In this document: positions 43,102 through 52,864 of the stretch, one piece after another
Layout of the letters: every line of letters begins with the position of its first letter
Position numbering within the stretch: position 1 is the stretch's first letter
Source: Streptomyces sp. NRRL F-5126
GTDB lineage: Bacteria > Actinomycetota > Actinomycetes > Streptomycetales > Streptomycetaceae
Assembly (NCBI RefSeq): GCF_000721265.1
Contig: NZ_JOFZ01000012.1
Span: forward strand, 434,001 to 498,000
Length of the DNA: 64,000 bases
Reading direction: 5' to 3'
Made by a program: the position numbers and the translations under genes
The notes under the pieces: model-generated
Database searches by the model: none
Told to the model about the DNA's origin: nothing
The model's input: the letters and a program-made list of their open reading frames with translations, nothing else

Positions 43102-44580
43102 ATGCCTCACGAACGTCCCAGCGTGGCGACGGTGACGCCCCCCGCGCGGCCCACGGCGCAGGAGGTCGCCAAGCCGGGCGTGCGCCTGGCGGCCGTCGCC
43201 GCGATCGCGTGCGTCGCCCAGTTCATGGTGGTGCTCGACTCCAGCATCGTGAACGTCGCGCTGCCCTCGATGAAGGCGGGCCTCGGCCTGTCGGTCACCG
43301 CGCAGCAGTGGGTCGTCAACGGCTACCTGATCACGTTCGGGGGCCTGCTGCTGCTCGCCTCGCGCGCCGGCGACCTGTTCGGCCGTCGCCGCGTCTTCCA
43401 GACCGGCCTCACGGTCTTCGCCGCGGCCAGTCTCGTCGGCGGGCTCGCCCAGGACGGCTGGATGCTGCTGGCGGCACGCCTGCTCCAGGGCGCGGGCGCG
43501 GGCGCGCTCGCGCCGTCGAGCCTGAGCCTGATCACCGCGAGCCACACCGAGCCCGCCGCGCGCACGCGCGCCATGACGTGGTGGGGCGTCGCGGCCTCCT
43601 CCGCGGGAGCCGCGGGCATCGTGCTCGGCGGGCTGCTGACCGCGTCGCTGAGCTGGCGCTGGGTGATGCTCGTCAATGTCCCGATCGGCGCGGGACTGCT
43701 CGCCGTGAGCCTGGCGTGCCTGCGGCCCTCGGGGCCCTCGGGGCCCGCGTCAGACGGGGGCGAGTACGGCACGGGCCGGCGCGTGGACCTGCCGGGCGCC
43801 GTGACGATCACCCTGTCGGCCGCCGCGATCGTCTACGGCGTGTCGATCGCCCCCGACCACGGCTGGGGGTCGGCCGAGGTGCTCGCGCTGCTGATCGGCG
43901 GGCTCGTGCTGCTCGCCGCCTTCGTGGCGATCGAGCGCCGCGCCGCGGAGCCGCTGATCCCGCCCGCGGTGTTCGCCCTGCACAACGTCCGGATCGGCAA
44001 CGTCCTGACCCTGTGCCTGGGCGTGGTGATCATGGCGCCGCTGTTCTTCCTCTCCCTCTACCTGCAGCAGGTGCTCGGGCACAGCGCCCTGCGCACGGGG
44101 CTCTCCCTGCTGCCGATGGCGGCCGTGCTCAGCGTCGGCGTCCTCGTCTCGCAGAGGCTGATTCCCGTGATCGGCCCTCGGCGCCTGGTGGTGGGCGGCG
44201 CCCTGGTCGCCGCCGGGGGTCTGGTGTGGCTCGCCCGGCTGCCCGCCGATCCCGGCTACGTGAGCGGCATCCTGCTCCCCACCCTGGTCGTCGGCGCCGG
44301 GACGAGCCTGATGATGATGCCGGCGATCGTCGCGGCGACGGCCGGCGTCGCCCCGCGCGACGCGGGGGTGGCCTCGGGCCTGATCAACATGTGCCGCCAG
44401 CTCAGCGGGGCACTGGGCCTGGCGGCCCTGGTCACCGTCGCGTCCACCGTCACCCGGCACAGCGGTGCGGGCGGCGCAGCGGCCGTCGTCGAGGGCTATC
44501 GCGTCGCGTTCTACGCCATCGCCGCGATCAGCGTCGCCTCGGCGCCCCTCGCCCTGCTTCTGAGGAAGGCCGGCCGGTGA
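43102..44580 (+). CDS. MFS exporter, DHA2 (14-TM) drug:H+ antiporter family
   Basis: A 492-residue exporter with about 14 transmembrane helices. Motif D1 reads FMVVLDSSIVNVALPSM, motif A GDLFGRRRVFQTGL and motif C GAAGIVLGGLLT. These mark the EmrB/QacA-type family, common in antibiotic self-resistance. ATG 43102 has GAGGAG seven bases upstream. The gene is next to a divergent TetR gene with twin operators. Confidence 0.93.
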   Translation: MPHERPSVATVTPPARPTAQEVAKPGVRLAAVAAIACVAQFMVVLDSSIVNVALPSMKAGLGLSVTAQQWVVNGYLITFGGLLLLASRAGDLFGRRRVFQTGLTVFAAASLVGGLAQDGWMLLAARLLQGAGAGALAPSSLSLITASHTEPAARTRAMTWWGVAASSAGAAGIVLGGLLTASLSWRWVMLVNVPIGAGLLAVSLACLRPSGPSGPASDGGEYGTGRRVDLPGAVTITLSAAAIVYGVSIAPDHGWGSAEVLALLIGGLVLLAAFVAIERRAAEPLIPPAVFALHNVRIGNVLTLCLGVVIMAPLFFLSLYLQQVLGHSALRTGLSLLPMAAVLSVGVLVSQRLIPVIGPRRLVVGGALVAAGGLVWLARLPADPGYVSGILLPTLVVGAGTSLMMMPAIVAATAGVAPRDAGVASGLINMCRQLSGALGLAALVTVASTVTRHSGAGGAAAVVEGYRVAFYAIAAISVASAPLALLLRKAGR

Positions 44581-44687
44581 ACGGCCGCCCGGCGAGGGCC
44601 TCTTGACAGCGACGAGAGCCGATGGGATCTTCCAATCGCTTGTTTCCGGCACCCGTGGTGCCACCCGGGAAGAGGGATGGCAGGACC

Positions 44688-46739
44688 ATGACCGAACTGA
44701 CGCGGCGCAAGTTCGTGGCCCTCTCCGCGGGCGCGGCCGGCGCGGTGGTGACCGGGGCCTCCGTGGCGGGCGCGACCCCTGCCGCCGCTGCCGGAAAGGG
44801 CGCGGCCTCCGCCGGCGATCTGACCGCCGCGAAGCACATCGTGATCGTCATGCAGGAGAACCGCGGCTTCGACCACTACTTCGGCACGCTGAAGGGCGTA
44901 CGCGGCTTCGCCGACCGCAGCGCGATCCGGATCGCCGGCGGCCACAGCGTCTTCAACCAGCCGAACGGCTCGGGGCGCCAGTACCCGTGGCAGTTCAGCG
45001 CGACCTCGCCGTCCGGCGGCGCGGACCCCGAGCGGATGGCGCAGTGCAGCGGCGACCTCGCACACGGCTGGTCCGACCAGCACACGGCCTGGAACGGCGG
45101 CAAGCTCGACGCCTGGGTGGCCGCCAAGGGCAACGTCCGCACCCTCGGCCACCTCACGCGCGACGACATCCCCTTCCATTACGCCCTCGCCGACACCTGG
45201 ACCATCTGCGACGCCTACCACTCGTCCGTCATCAGCGCGACCGGCCCGAACCGCACCTACCACTGGAGCGGCACGATCGACCCGGCCGGTACGGCGGGAG
45301 GTCCCGCCATCGACGGCGGGTCGGAGTCCGGCCTGCGCTGGCAGACGTACGCGGAGGCCCTTGAGGACGCCGGCGTGAGCTGGAAGCTCTACCAGAACGC
45401 CGACGACAACTTCACGGACAACGCCCTCGCGTACTTCACGCAGTTCGCGGACGCCCCGGCCGGCAGCGCGCTCGCCACCAAGGGCATGGGCTCGGTCCCG
45501 CGCAGGACGGGCAGGACCCCGGACGACATCGCGGCGGCCGTCGCGGCCGACGTCAAGGCCGGCACCCTCCCGCAGGTGTCCTGGATCGTCTCGGACCAGG
45601 CCTCCTCCGAGCACCCCTACGCCACCCCGGAGGACGGCGCGCACTTCGTGCACGAGGTGATCAACGCGCTCGCCGCCGACGAGGACGTCTTCAACTCCAC
45701 CGTCATCCTGCTCAACTACGACGAGAACGACGGCTTCTTCGACCACGTCCCGCCCCCTGTGGCCCCGTCGGGCACCGCCGGGGAGTTCGTGGACGGCACC
45801 AACATCGGCCTGGGCTTCCGGGTCCCGATGATCGTCATCTCCCCGTGGAGCCGCGGCGGCTGGGTCGATTCGCAGGTCTTCGACCACACCTCGGTGCTGC
45901 GCTTCCTGGAGAAGTGGACCGCCGCCATCGGCAGACCCGCCAAGTGCCCGAACATCAGCGACTGGAGGCGCCGGGTCTGCGGCGACCTCACCAGCGCCTT
46001 CGACTTCGCCCACCCCGTCTACGGCCTGCCGTCGCTGCCGGACACCTCCGCCACCATCGGCCTGGCCGTCTGCGCGCCGGTGGCGAACCCCGCACCCGTC
46101 GACAACGCGCTGCCCGCCCAGGAGCCGGGCAGCCGCCCCGCCCGCGCGCTGCCGTACCAGCCGAGCGCCAGGCTCGACCGCTTCACCTTCGGCTCGGGCG
46201 GCGCCGTCCAGTACTGGATCGCCATGGCCAACGGCGGTTCGGCGGCCACCCACTTCTCCGCGTACGTCAACGCCCACCGCGGGGGCGGGCCCTGGCAGTA
46301 CACGGTCGCCCCGGGCGGCACGACCGAGGACTTCTTCAACTGCGGCCCCGGCTTCGGCGACGGCCCCTACGACCTGACCGTCGTCGGGCCGAACCGCTTC
46401 CTCCGCCGCTTCCAGGGCGACGCGAACAAGCCGGGCGCCGAGCTCGCCGTGACCGAGAGCTACGCCAACGCCCCGACCACCGGCAAGCTCGCCGTCTTCT
46501 TCGAGCTCGCGAACAACGGCAGCACAGCGACGACCTTCACCATCACGGCCAACGCCTACCGCACCGACGGCCCCTGGACCTACACCGTCGAGCCCGGCTC
46601 CTCCACGAGCGACTTCTTCAACGCCGTCTACTACAACCACGGCTGGTACGACTTCACCGTCACCGCGAGCACCGACTCCAGCTGGTCCCAGCGGTTCACG
46701 GGCCACCTCGAAACGGGCGCCGCGAGCGTCAGCGGCTGA
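44688..46739 (+). CDS. Tat-secreted phospholipase C, phosphocholine-specific type
   Basis: A 683-residue extracellular phospholipase C of the AcpA/PLC phosphoesterase family. A Tat signal peptide has TRRKFVALS near residue 5. The catalytic domain has VMQENRGFDHYFG, whose Glu, Asn and Asp bind metal or phosphate, NRTYHWSG, and NYDENDGFFDHVPPP. Two C-terminal repeat domains (about 490-585 and 595-675), each with a GPWxYTVxPG and DFFN segment, match the PLC C-terminal domain. Such enzymes release phosphocholine from phosphatidylcholine and are often phosphate-regulated. ATG 44688 follows CAGGA. Confidence 0.93.
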   Translation: MTELTRRKFVALSAGAAGAVVTGASVAGATPAAAAGKGAASAGDLTAAKHIVIVMQENRGFDHYFGTLKGVRGFADRSAIRIAGGHSVFNQPNGSGRQYPWQFSATSPSGGADPERMAQCSGDLAHGWSDQHTAWNGGKLDAWVAAKGNVRTLGHLTRDDIPFHYALADTWTICDAYHSSVISATGPNRTYHWSGTIDPAGTAGGPAIDGGSESGLRWQTYAEALEDAGVSWKLYQNADDNFTDNALAYFTQFADAPAGSALATKGMGSVPRRTGRTPDDIAAAVAADVKAGTLPQVSWIVSDQASSEHPYATPEDGAHFVHEVINALAADEDVFNSTVILLNYDENDGFFDHVPPPVAPSGTAGEFVDGTNIGLGFRVPMIVISPWSRGGWVDSQVFDHTSVLRFLEKWTAAIGRPAKCPNISDWRRRVCGDLTSAFDFAHPVYGLPSLPDTSATIGLAVCAPVANPAPVDNALPAQEPGSRPARALPYQPSARLDRFTFGSGGAVQYWIAMANGGSAATHFSAYVNAHRGGGPWQYTVAPGGTTEDFFNCGPGFGDGPYDLTVVGPNRFLRRFQGDANKPGAELAVTESYANAPTTGKLAVFFELANNGSTATTFTITANAYRTDGPWTYTVEPGSSTSDFFNAVYYNHGWYDFTVTASTDSSWSQRFTGHLETGAASVSG

Positions 46740-46744
46740 CCGCG

Positions 46745-47450
46745 GCCGCCGGGCCCCGTCGTCGAGCGGGGCAGCCGTCACGGTGCCGGCCGGCACGTAG
46801 TCGGGCGCGCTGCTGCCGACGAGCGGATGGTTGCCCGGGAGGTCGTAGCGCAGCGCGCGTGCGTAAGGATCCGGGCGCATCAGCGCGATCTGGGCCCGGG
46901 TCCAGTCCAGCACCCGGGCGCCGGCGGGGTGCCGCTCTGCGGTGCAGGTTGAGCCCCTGCCCCCCGAAGGGTCAGTGGACGTGGACGTGGACGTGGGCCG
47001 CGCCGCCCGCGAGCAGGACCCTGCCGCGCCGATAGGTGGTCGCCTGGCGGGCGTTGTCGGTGAACCGGGTCAGGCTCGTGACCGTGTTGACGGTGGCGTC
47101 GGCACCGGTGACGTGCCGGATGGCGGCGGCGAGGTCCGTGGCGGTCGCGGGCGTGTCACGGTCGGCCGGCGGGCTGTCGAACGCGATCACGGTGATGCGC
47201 CCGCGTGGCGGGTCGTAGAGGTAGCTCCCCGTCGCGGTCGCCCGCCGGCCGATGTCCAGGTCCCGCAGTCCGTCCACGTCGGCGACGGCGTGGTGGGCGG
47301 TTGTCCCCGGATCGGTACCGGGAAATCGAACCCGGCGAGCCACCGGCCGCGTACCGTGCCCCGGTCGGTCGTGGCGCTCACCCCTTCGGCGTCCTCGTCG
47401 AAACCGGTGACCTCGACGCCGCGCCCGGCCGGGCAACAGTCGCCGTACGG
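46745..47450 (-). pseudogene. Remnant of an FAD-dependent aromatic monooxygenase
   Basis: Fragments of an FAD-binding (PHBH/MhpA-like) hydroxylase occur in different frames. Reading downstream on the minus strand they are GVEVTGFDEDAEGVSATT, RWLAGFDF, then in another frame FPGTDPGTTAHHAVADVDG, YRRGRVLLAGGAAHVH, then PFGGQGLNL, then AERHPAGARVLDWTRAQIAL. A shift lies near 47330. The GD of the GDAAH motif is GG, the HVHVHVH stretch looks slipped, and about 40 residues are lost between GLNL and AERHP. The N-terminal FAD-binding region is absent. It starts right after the esterase stop. Clearly non-functional. Confidence 0.8.
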
Positions 47451-48938
47451 TCAGAGCCAGGCCTGCCGCTCCCGGCCGCCGGGGTCGTCGACCTGTGCCC
47501 ACTCGGTCCCGATGCGCATCGTGGCGCGACGCTCGCCGTCGTAAGGGTCCCAGCCGGGGTTGCCCGTCCTGGCGAACCGGACCCATGCCGCGTGCATACG
47601 GCCGGCGAGATCCGCCGGGGGCTCCTCGGGGCCGAGCAGCGCGGCGGGCCCGCGCAGCCGCGGCAAGTCGGCGACGTCGAAGACGAAGGGCAGTTCGACC
47701 GCGTGGGTGGCGCCGAGCCGTCCGTCCAGGGCGCGGGAGCGCCACGAGAACTCATAGGCATAGGTGCCGGATCCAGGGCGGGCGGCATGCGCGTCCGCCA
47801 AGGCCCAGCTGCCCGCGCCGAAGAGTGCGCCGCCCATGACGGCGGAGCGCAGCTCGCCGAGGGACGCGCCGGGGCGCGCCTTGCGGTACGCCTCGACGAG
47901 TCGCGCGGGGTCCGGGTGCGAGCGCGCCGCCGCGTCGTCGACGTCACGGGCCGTCGAGGTGTCGTACGTGCCCACCGGGACGAGATACAGGTGTCCCTCC
48001 TCGGTGTTGGTGCCGATGAGCAGGTCGGCGTCGTTGCCCAGGCCCGCGGCGACGGACTCGGCGGGCTGCCTGTCGAGGACAAGGCTGAAGGGGCTGAGCC
48101 CGATCAGCGGGTCGTAGTGCGTTTCGGTCCGCAGGTCGATGCCCCCGAGCCGGGACGCGGCCTCGACCAGGCGGTCGTCGGGGATGTCCGCGAAGGATCC
48201 GGCGTGCGGCTCGACGCCCAGCACCCGGGCCGCGGCCCGGGTGACGCGGGCGGCCTGCTCGGAGGTGAACGCGCCCAGTCCACTGCCGCTTTGGACGATG
48301 GCCCGCCGGAAGAGGCCCCTGGCCCCAGGGGCGGCGAGTACGCCGCCGACGATGGTCGCCCCCGCCGACTGGCCGAAGAGGGTGACACGGCGCGGGTCGC
48401 CGCCGAAAGAGGAGATGTTCTCCCCGACCCAGCGCAGGGCGGCGACGACATCGAGCAGGCCGCGGTTGGCCGGGGCTCCGGGGAGGTCGAGGAACCCGGC
48501 AATGCCGAGCCGGTAGTTGAGAGTGACGAGGACGACGCCGTCCCGGGCGAAGCCGGAGCCGTCGTACAGCGCGGCCCGCGTCGATCCGGCGACGAATCCG
48601 CCACCGTGGACGAACACCATGACGGGCAGATCGCGGCCGCCCTCGGGTGCCCGGACGTTGACCGTGAGGTAGTCCTCGCCGGGGATCCAGCCCGTACCGA
48701 AGTACGGAGACATGTCGACGCTGCCGAGCCGGCGCTCCGACTGCGGCGCGTTGGGTCCCGGCGCGGTCGCGTCCCGTACGCCGTCCCAGCGCTCGTGCGG
48801 TCGCGGTGGCTCGAACCGGCCGGCGCCGCGGGGCGGGGCGGCGTAGGGGATGTTCAGGAAGGTGGTGATGCCGCCCCGGCGCAGACCGCGGACGGCTCCT
48901 TGCGCGGTGGTCACGACAGGCTGCGGGTGGTTGCTCAT
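47451..48938 (-). CDS. Type B carboxylesterase
   Basis: A 495-residue alpha/beta hydrolase of the carboxylesterase/p-nitrobenzyl esterase family. Markers are EDYLTVNVRAP, the oxyanion loop FVHGGGFVAGS (109-119) and the nucleophile Ser191 in FGQSAGA. The acidic residue lies in NTEEGH and the His in GATHAVELPF. No signal peptide is present. ATG 48938 is preceded by GGAAAGG. It lies downstream of the MBL-fold gene on the same strand with 23 bp between, so the two are probably co-transcribed and act on an ester or lactone. Confidence 0.9.
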   Translation of the reverse strand: MSNHPQPVVTTAQGAVRGLRRGGITTFLNIPYAAPPRGAGRFEPPRPHERWDGVRDATAPGPNAPQSERRLGSVDMSPYFGTGWIPGEDYLTVNVRAPEGGRDLPVMVFVHGGGFVAGSTRAALYDGSGFARDGVVLVTLNYRLGIAGFLDLPGAPANRGLLDVVAALRWVGENISSFGGDPRRVTLFGQSAGATIVGGVLAAPGARGLFRRAIVQSGSGLGAFTSEQAARVTRAAARVLGVEPHAGSFADIPDDRLVEAASRLGGIDLRTETHYDPLIGLSPFSLVLDRQPAESVAAGLGNDADLLIGTNTEEGHLYLVPVGTYDTSTARDVDDAAARSHPDPARLVEAYRKARPGASLGELRSAVMGGALFGAGSWALADAHAARPGSGTYAYEFSWRSRALDGRLGATHAVELPFVFDVADLPRLRGPAALLGPEEPPADLAGRMHAAWVRFARTGNPGWDPYDGERRATMRIGTEWAQVDDPGGRERQAWL

Positions 48939-48961
48939 GTCTCGTGCCTTTCCGCGGGGGC

Positions 48962-49876
48962 TCAGGCCTGCTCGGAGTACGGGGCGAAGGGGGCCCAGCC
49001 CTTCAGGGCGAACCCGTCTCCCTCGCGGGCCACCTCGGCGGCGCCGTGGCCGCCCAGGTGCGCGGGGATCACCAGTGCGTTGTTGTCGGCCGCCCAGCCC
49101 AGGACTCTGCGGCGGGTGGCCCGCGCGCCCCTGGGGTCCTCGCAGAAGCAGCTGTTGGCGTCGGGCTCGACGATCTGTACCGGGCTGTGCAGCATGTCGC
49201 CGACGAACACCGCGCGGTCCGTGCCCGAGGTGAGTGTCAGCACGGAGGAACCAGGGGTGTGTCCCGGAGCCGTCTCCAGGCGGAGGCCGGCGTCGATCTG
49301 GTGGCTGTTCTCCCACAGCAGCGTCCGGCCGGCCCGGTGCACCGGCGCCACGCTGTCCTCGAAGACATTCTGGTTGCCCCGGCCGAGCAGCGGCTCATGG
49401 CCGTTCTCAGGGTTCCAGAAATCGAAGTCGTCCTTCGGCATCAGGTACGTGGCGTTGGGAAAAGTGGGCACCCACTGCCGACCGTCCAGGTAGGTGTTCC
49501 AGCCGACGTGGTCGATGTGAAGGTGCGTGTTGATCACGATGTCGACGTCCTCGGGCGAGACGCCCGCACGCGCGAGATTGGCCAGGAAACCCGTCTCGAG
49601 ACGGTTCCAGACCGGCGCGTACGGACGGTCCTTGTGGTTGCCGACCCCCGTGTCCACGAGGATGGTCCTGCCCTCGCTGCGCAGCACCCAGGTCTGGATC
49701 GCGGAATTCACGAGATTGGTGCCGGAATCCAGAAAATACGGGGTCAGCCAGGGGGATCCGTCGTCCCACACTTTCCTGGGAACTTCCGGGAAGAAAGTTT
49801 CCGGCGTCATTTCGACAGAGCCGAAGTATTCCCATACGCGCGTAACGGAGACGTCACCCAGCTTCATTTCTTCCAT
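48962..49876 (-). CDS. Metallo-beta-lactamase-fold hydrolase, lactonase-like
   Basis: A 304-residue MBL-fold protein. The zinc motif is His118-Leu-His120-Ile-Asp122-His123 (THLHIDH), with later ligands in APGHTPGS and FVGDMLHSP and a terminal His in IPAHLGGHG. The N-terminal region with IQTWVLRSEGRTILVDTGVGN resembles N-acyl-homoserine-lactonase-like and organophosphate-hydrolase-like members. ATG 49876 has AAGGA upstream. Together with the esterase downstream it may open a lactone or ester intermediate; the substrate is unknown. Confidence 0.85.
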   Translation of the reverse strand: MEEMKLGDVSVTRVWEYFGSVEMTPETFFPEVPRKVWDDGSPWLTPYFLDSGTNLVNSAIQTWVLRSEGRTILVDTGVGNHKDRPYAPVWNRLETGFLANLARAGVSPEDVDIVINTHLHIDHVGWNTYLDGRQWVPTFPNATYLMPKDDFDFWNPENGHEPLLGRGNQNVFEDSVAPVHRAGRTLLWENSHQIDAGLRLETAPGHTPGSSVLTLTSGTDRAVFVGDMLHSPVQIVEPDANSCFCEDPRGARATRRRVLGWAADNNALVIPAHLGGHGAAEVAREGDGFALKGWAPFAPYSEQA

Positions 49877-50054
49877 GAGGAATCCTTGGCAATTCGGAGA
49901 TTTCTTGTGACTGTAGGAGCGGGCTGGACACCCGCGGTATCCGCAACATGACTGCACCCGCGCACGGGGCCCGGCCACGGTGCCGGGCTGCTTGTAGCCT
50001 GGACGGTCAAGGGCAAGGCGGCTCCGGCCGTGAGCCACGGTTACGGGAGACTGC

Positions 50055-52814
50055 GTGGATGTGCGGCGGGGCGGGCGCGAGCCGGCCGTGGGACCGGGCC
50101 GTGACCAGGGGGAGTTGATCGTCGGCCGGGACGCGGAGCTGGCGTGGCTGTCCCGTGCGGTGGACTCGGTGCCGGCCGACCCGGTGCTGATGCTGGCGGG
50201 TGACGTGGGCACGGGGAAGAGCACGCTGCTTGAGCGTGCGGCACGCCGGGCCGAGGACGGCGGTGCCCGCGTGCTGCGTGCCGAGGGGAGCGAGTCGGAG
50301 TCGAGGTTGGCGTATTCCGCGTTGCACCAGCTGCTCGGGCCGGTGCACGCCGAGGTCGACGGCCTGCCCGGGAGGCAGCGCGCCGCGGTGCGGGACGCCT
50401 TCGGCGAGGGGCCGGCCACGTCGGAGCCGAGGCCCATGCTGGTCGGGGTCGCCGTCCTGTCTCTGCTTTCCGGCCTGGCCGAGCGCGGTCGGGTGGTCGT
50501 GGTGCTGGACGACGCGCAGTGGTTCGACCGTGCCTCCCTTGACGCGCTGTCCTTCGCCGCGAGACGGCTGGCGGGTGAACCGGTCACCGTGCTGATCGGG
50601 GTCCGTGCCGGTGATCACCTTCCCGGCTTCGGCCGTCAGGTGCCGGCACTGACACTCGCACCGCTCGGCGCCGCCGCGGCCGGCCGGTTGCTCGACCTTC
50701 AGCCGGCGAGCCCCACCGGCCGCGCGAGAGCGCTCGTCCTCGACCAGGCGGGTGGCAATCCGCTGGCTCTGGTGGAACTGGCGAGTACGGCCACCGCGCA
50801 CGTAACCGCGGGTTCTCCGTCAACCGGCCCGCTTCCGCTCACCGAGCGGCTGGAGAAGATCTTCGCCGACCGTTCGAGCGGCCTCCCCGACGCCACCGCG
50901 CGGGCTTTGCTGCTCCTCGCCGCCATGGACAGCACCGACGCCACGACGGCCGCGGCGGCGGGACTGCCGCGCGCCGGGGAATCAACCTGGCTGCCGGCCG
51001 AGCGAGCCGGGCTGGTCCTGCGGACCGGCCGGGGCGTGCGCTTCCGCCACCCCTTGGTCCGTTCCGCCGTGTATCACGCCGCGTCCCCGGCGGCGCAGCG
51101 CGAGGCGCACATCGCGCTGGGCGCCATGCTGCGGGACGCACCCGACCGGCGTGCCTGGCATCTCGCCGCAGCCTGCCGGCAGCCGGACGCGGCCGTGTCG
51201 GCCGAGCTGGAACGTACCGCCGGCCGGGCCCGCCGCCGGGGCGGCCATGCGGCGGCGGCGCGGGCCCTGCAGCGGGCAGCGGAACTCTCACCCCGGCGCG
51301 AGGACAGTGCGCGGCTCCTGGTCGAAGCCGCCGCGGCAGCCGTGTTCACCGGAGACATCGCATGGGTCGAGGAGCTGGCCGCCGCGGCCCGGGGGCGCAC
51401 GGATGACGCGGCCATCACCGCTTCGGCCGCCGTCCAGGCCGGGCGGCTGGCGGCCCTGACCGCGCGCCATACGACGGTGTTCTCCCGGCTGACCGACACC
51501 GCGGAGCGGCTGGCGCCCTCCCGGCCGGCCGCCGGACTCGACCTCGTGGCCTCCTCGGCCGTGGTCTGCTTCTACTCCGGAGAGGAAACCCAGCGCCGCC
51601 GTGTCCTGGACATCCTGGGGCGCCTCCCCGCGGACGCCTCGCAGGAGGGCCTTCGCGCCTGGGCGAGGGCCGTCTCGGACCCATGGAACAGCCGGGCCGA
51701 GGTCGCGTCGCTGCTCCCACGCTTGTCCGGCGCGGCACAGGCCAGGCCGGAGTGGCTCGTCCCCTTCGGGATCATGGCCTGGCTGCTGGACGAGACCCCC
51801 TGGGCGGTCCGCGCGTTCGACAGGGCCTTCGACCGCTGGGAGCTGAGCGGAACGCTCCCCGAGGGGCTGGGCGGGGCCGTCTCCTGGGCCTACGTGGAGC
51901 GGGGGCAGTGGGAACGGGCCCGTGAGGCCTGTGCCCGCACCGCCGAGGTCGGCCACGCGGCAGGCCTCGACCACGCCGTGGCCTGTGCGATCAGTGTGGA
52001 GGCCACCGTGCTCGCCTTCCAGGGCCATACGTCCGCGGCCGTCAGCCGGGCCGAGGACGCGCTCATGCTGATCGATCCGCTGGAGAGCCGCTCGGTCGCC
52101 GTCTACGCGCGCCGTGCGCTCGGTGCCGCGGCGGCCGCGGAAGGCGCCTACGAGATCGCGTACGGCCGGCTGCGCAGGGCGTTCACGGCGGATGGCGCGC
52201 CTGTGCACTACCACGCCTCCTACCCGGCCATCGCGGATCTGGCGGCCGCCGCCGTGCGCTGCGGCCACCGCGAGGAGGCTGCCGCGATCGTCGAGCGGGC
52301 GTCGTCCGAACTGGCGGACAACGCCTCACCTCGTCTGCGTGCGCTGATCAGCCGGGCCCGTGGGCTGCTGGCGGAACCCGAGGACGCCGAACCGCACTTC
52401 CGGGCGGCTCTGGCGGACCCGGTGCTGGAATACTGGCCGTTCGAGCACGCACAGGCCCAGCTCGACCTCGCCGAGTGGCTGCGGCGCCGTCGGCGCATCG
52501 CGGAGGCGCGTGAGCCGCTCACCGAGGCCCTGGAGACCTTCGGCCGTCTGGGCGCCCGGCCGTGGATCGAGCGGGCCAGGGCCGAATCGCGGGCCGCCGG
52601 CCTCGACGTCACGGACGCGGCGCCCGACGCGCTCCTCGGCCTTTCCCCGCAACAGCAGCAGATCGTCCGGCTCGCCGCCCGGGGGCTGACCAACCGCGAG
52701 ATCGGCGAGAAGCTCTTCCTCTCCCCGCGCACGGTCGGCTCGCACCTCTACCGCAGCTTCCCCAAGCTGGGCGTCACCGCCCGTTCCCAGCTGCGCGACC
52801 TCGTCGGGGGCTGA
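50055..52814 (+). CDS. LuxR family regulator, large ATP-binding (LAL/MalT-like) type
   Basis: A 919-residue regulator. The N-terminal AAA-type domain has Walker A GDVGTGKST (49-57) and Walker B VVVVLDDAQWFD. The middle has helical TPR-like repeats. The C-terminal LuxR helix-turn-helix (about 855-915) reads LSPQQQQIVRLAARGLTNREIG, then LFLSPRTVGSHLYRSFPKLGV. The motif core is LAARGLTNREIGEKLFLS. GTG 50055 has GGGAG upstream. LAL proteins are typical pathway activators in streptomycetes. It is divergent from the MBL/esterase pair, which it may control. Confidence 0.9.
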   Translation: MDVRRGGREPAVGPGRDQGELIVGRDAELAWLSRAVDSVPADPVLMLAGDVGTGKSTLLERAARRAEDGGARVLRAEGSESESRLAYSALHQLLGPVHAEVDGLPGRQRAAVRDAFGEGPATSEPRPMLVGVAVLSLLSGLAERGRVVVVLDDAQWFDRASLDALSFAARRLAGEPVTVLIGVRAGDHLPGFGRQVPALTLAPLGAAAAGRLLDLQPASPTGRARALVLDQAGGNPLALVELASTATAHVTAGSPSTGPLPLTERLEKIFADRSSGLPDATARALLLLAAMDSTDATTAAAAGLPRAGESTWLPAERAGLVLRTGRGVRFRHPLVRSAVYHAASPAAQREAHIALGAMLRDAPDRRAWHLAAACRQPDAAVSAELERTAGRARRRGGHAAAARALQRAAELSPRREDSARLLVEAAAAAVFTGDIAWVEELAAAARGRTDDAAITASAAVQAGRLAALTARHTTVFSRLTDTAERLAPSRPAAGLDLVASSAVVCFYSGEETQRRRVLDILGRLPADASQEGLRAWARAVSDPWNSRAEVASLLPRLSGAAQARPEWLVPFGIMAWLLDETPWAVRAFDRAFDRWELSGTLPEGLGGAVSWAYVERGQWERAREACARTAEVGHAAGLDHAVACAISVEATVLAFQGHTSAAVSRAEDALMLIDPLESRSVAVYARRALGAAAAAEGAYEIAYGRLRRAFTADGAPVHYHASYPAIADLAAAAVRCGHREEAAAIVERASSELADNASPRLRALISRARGLLAEPEDAEPHFRAALADPVLEYWPFEHAQAQLDLAEWLRRRRRIAEAREPLTEALETFGRLGARPWIERARAESRAAGLDVTDAAPDALLGLSPQQQQIVRLAARGLTNREIGEKLFLSPRTVGSHLYRSFPKLGVTARSQLRDLVGG

Positions 52815-52864
52815 CACACCACCGGGACACGGTCGTACCGGGAAGCCGGATCGGGGCGACCGCG

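Noticed and set aside
44511..46913. An 800-codon open frame antisense to the phospholipase C gene
   Set aside because: It is a GC-rich shadow of the phospholipase gene. Only its first 30-40 codons (46800-46913) are meaningful, as the C-terminal scrap of the monooxygenase remnant.
47205..49493. A 762-codon open frame on the plus strand opposite the esterase and MBL genes
   Set aside because: The minus-strand genes have full catalytic motifs and ribosome sites; the plus frame is low-complexity without any.
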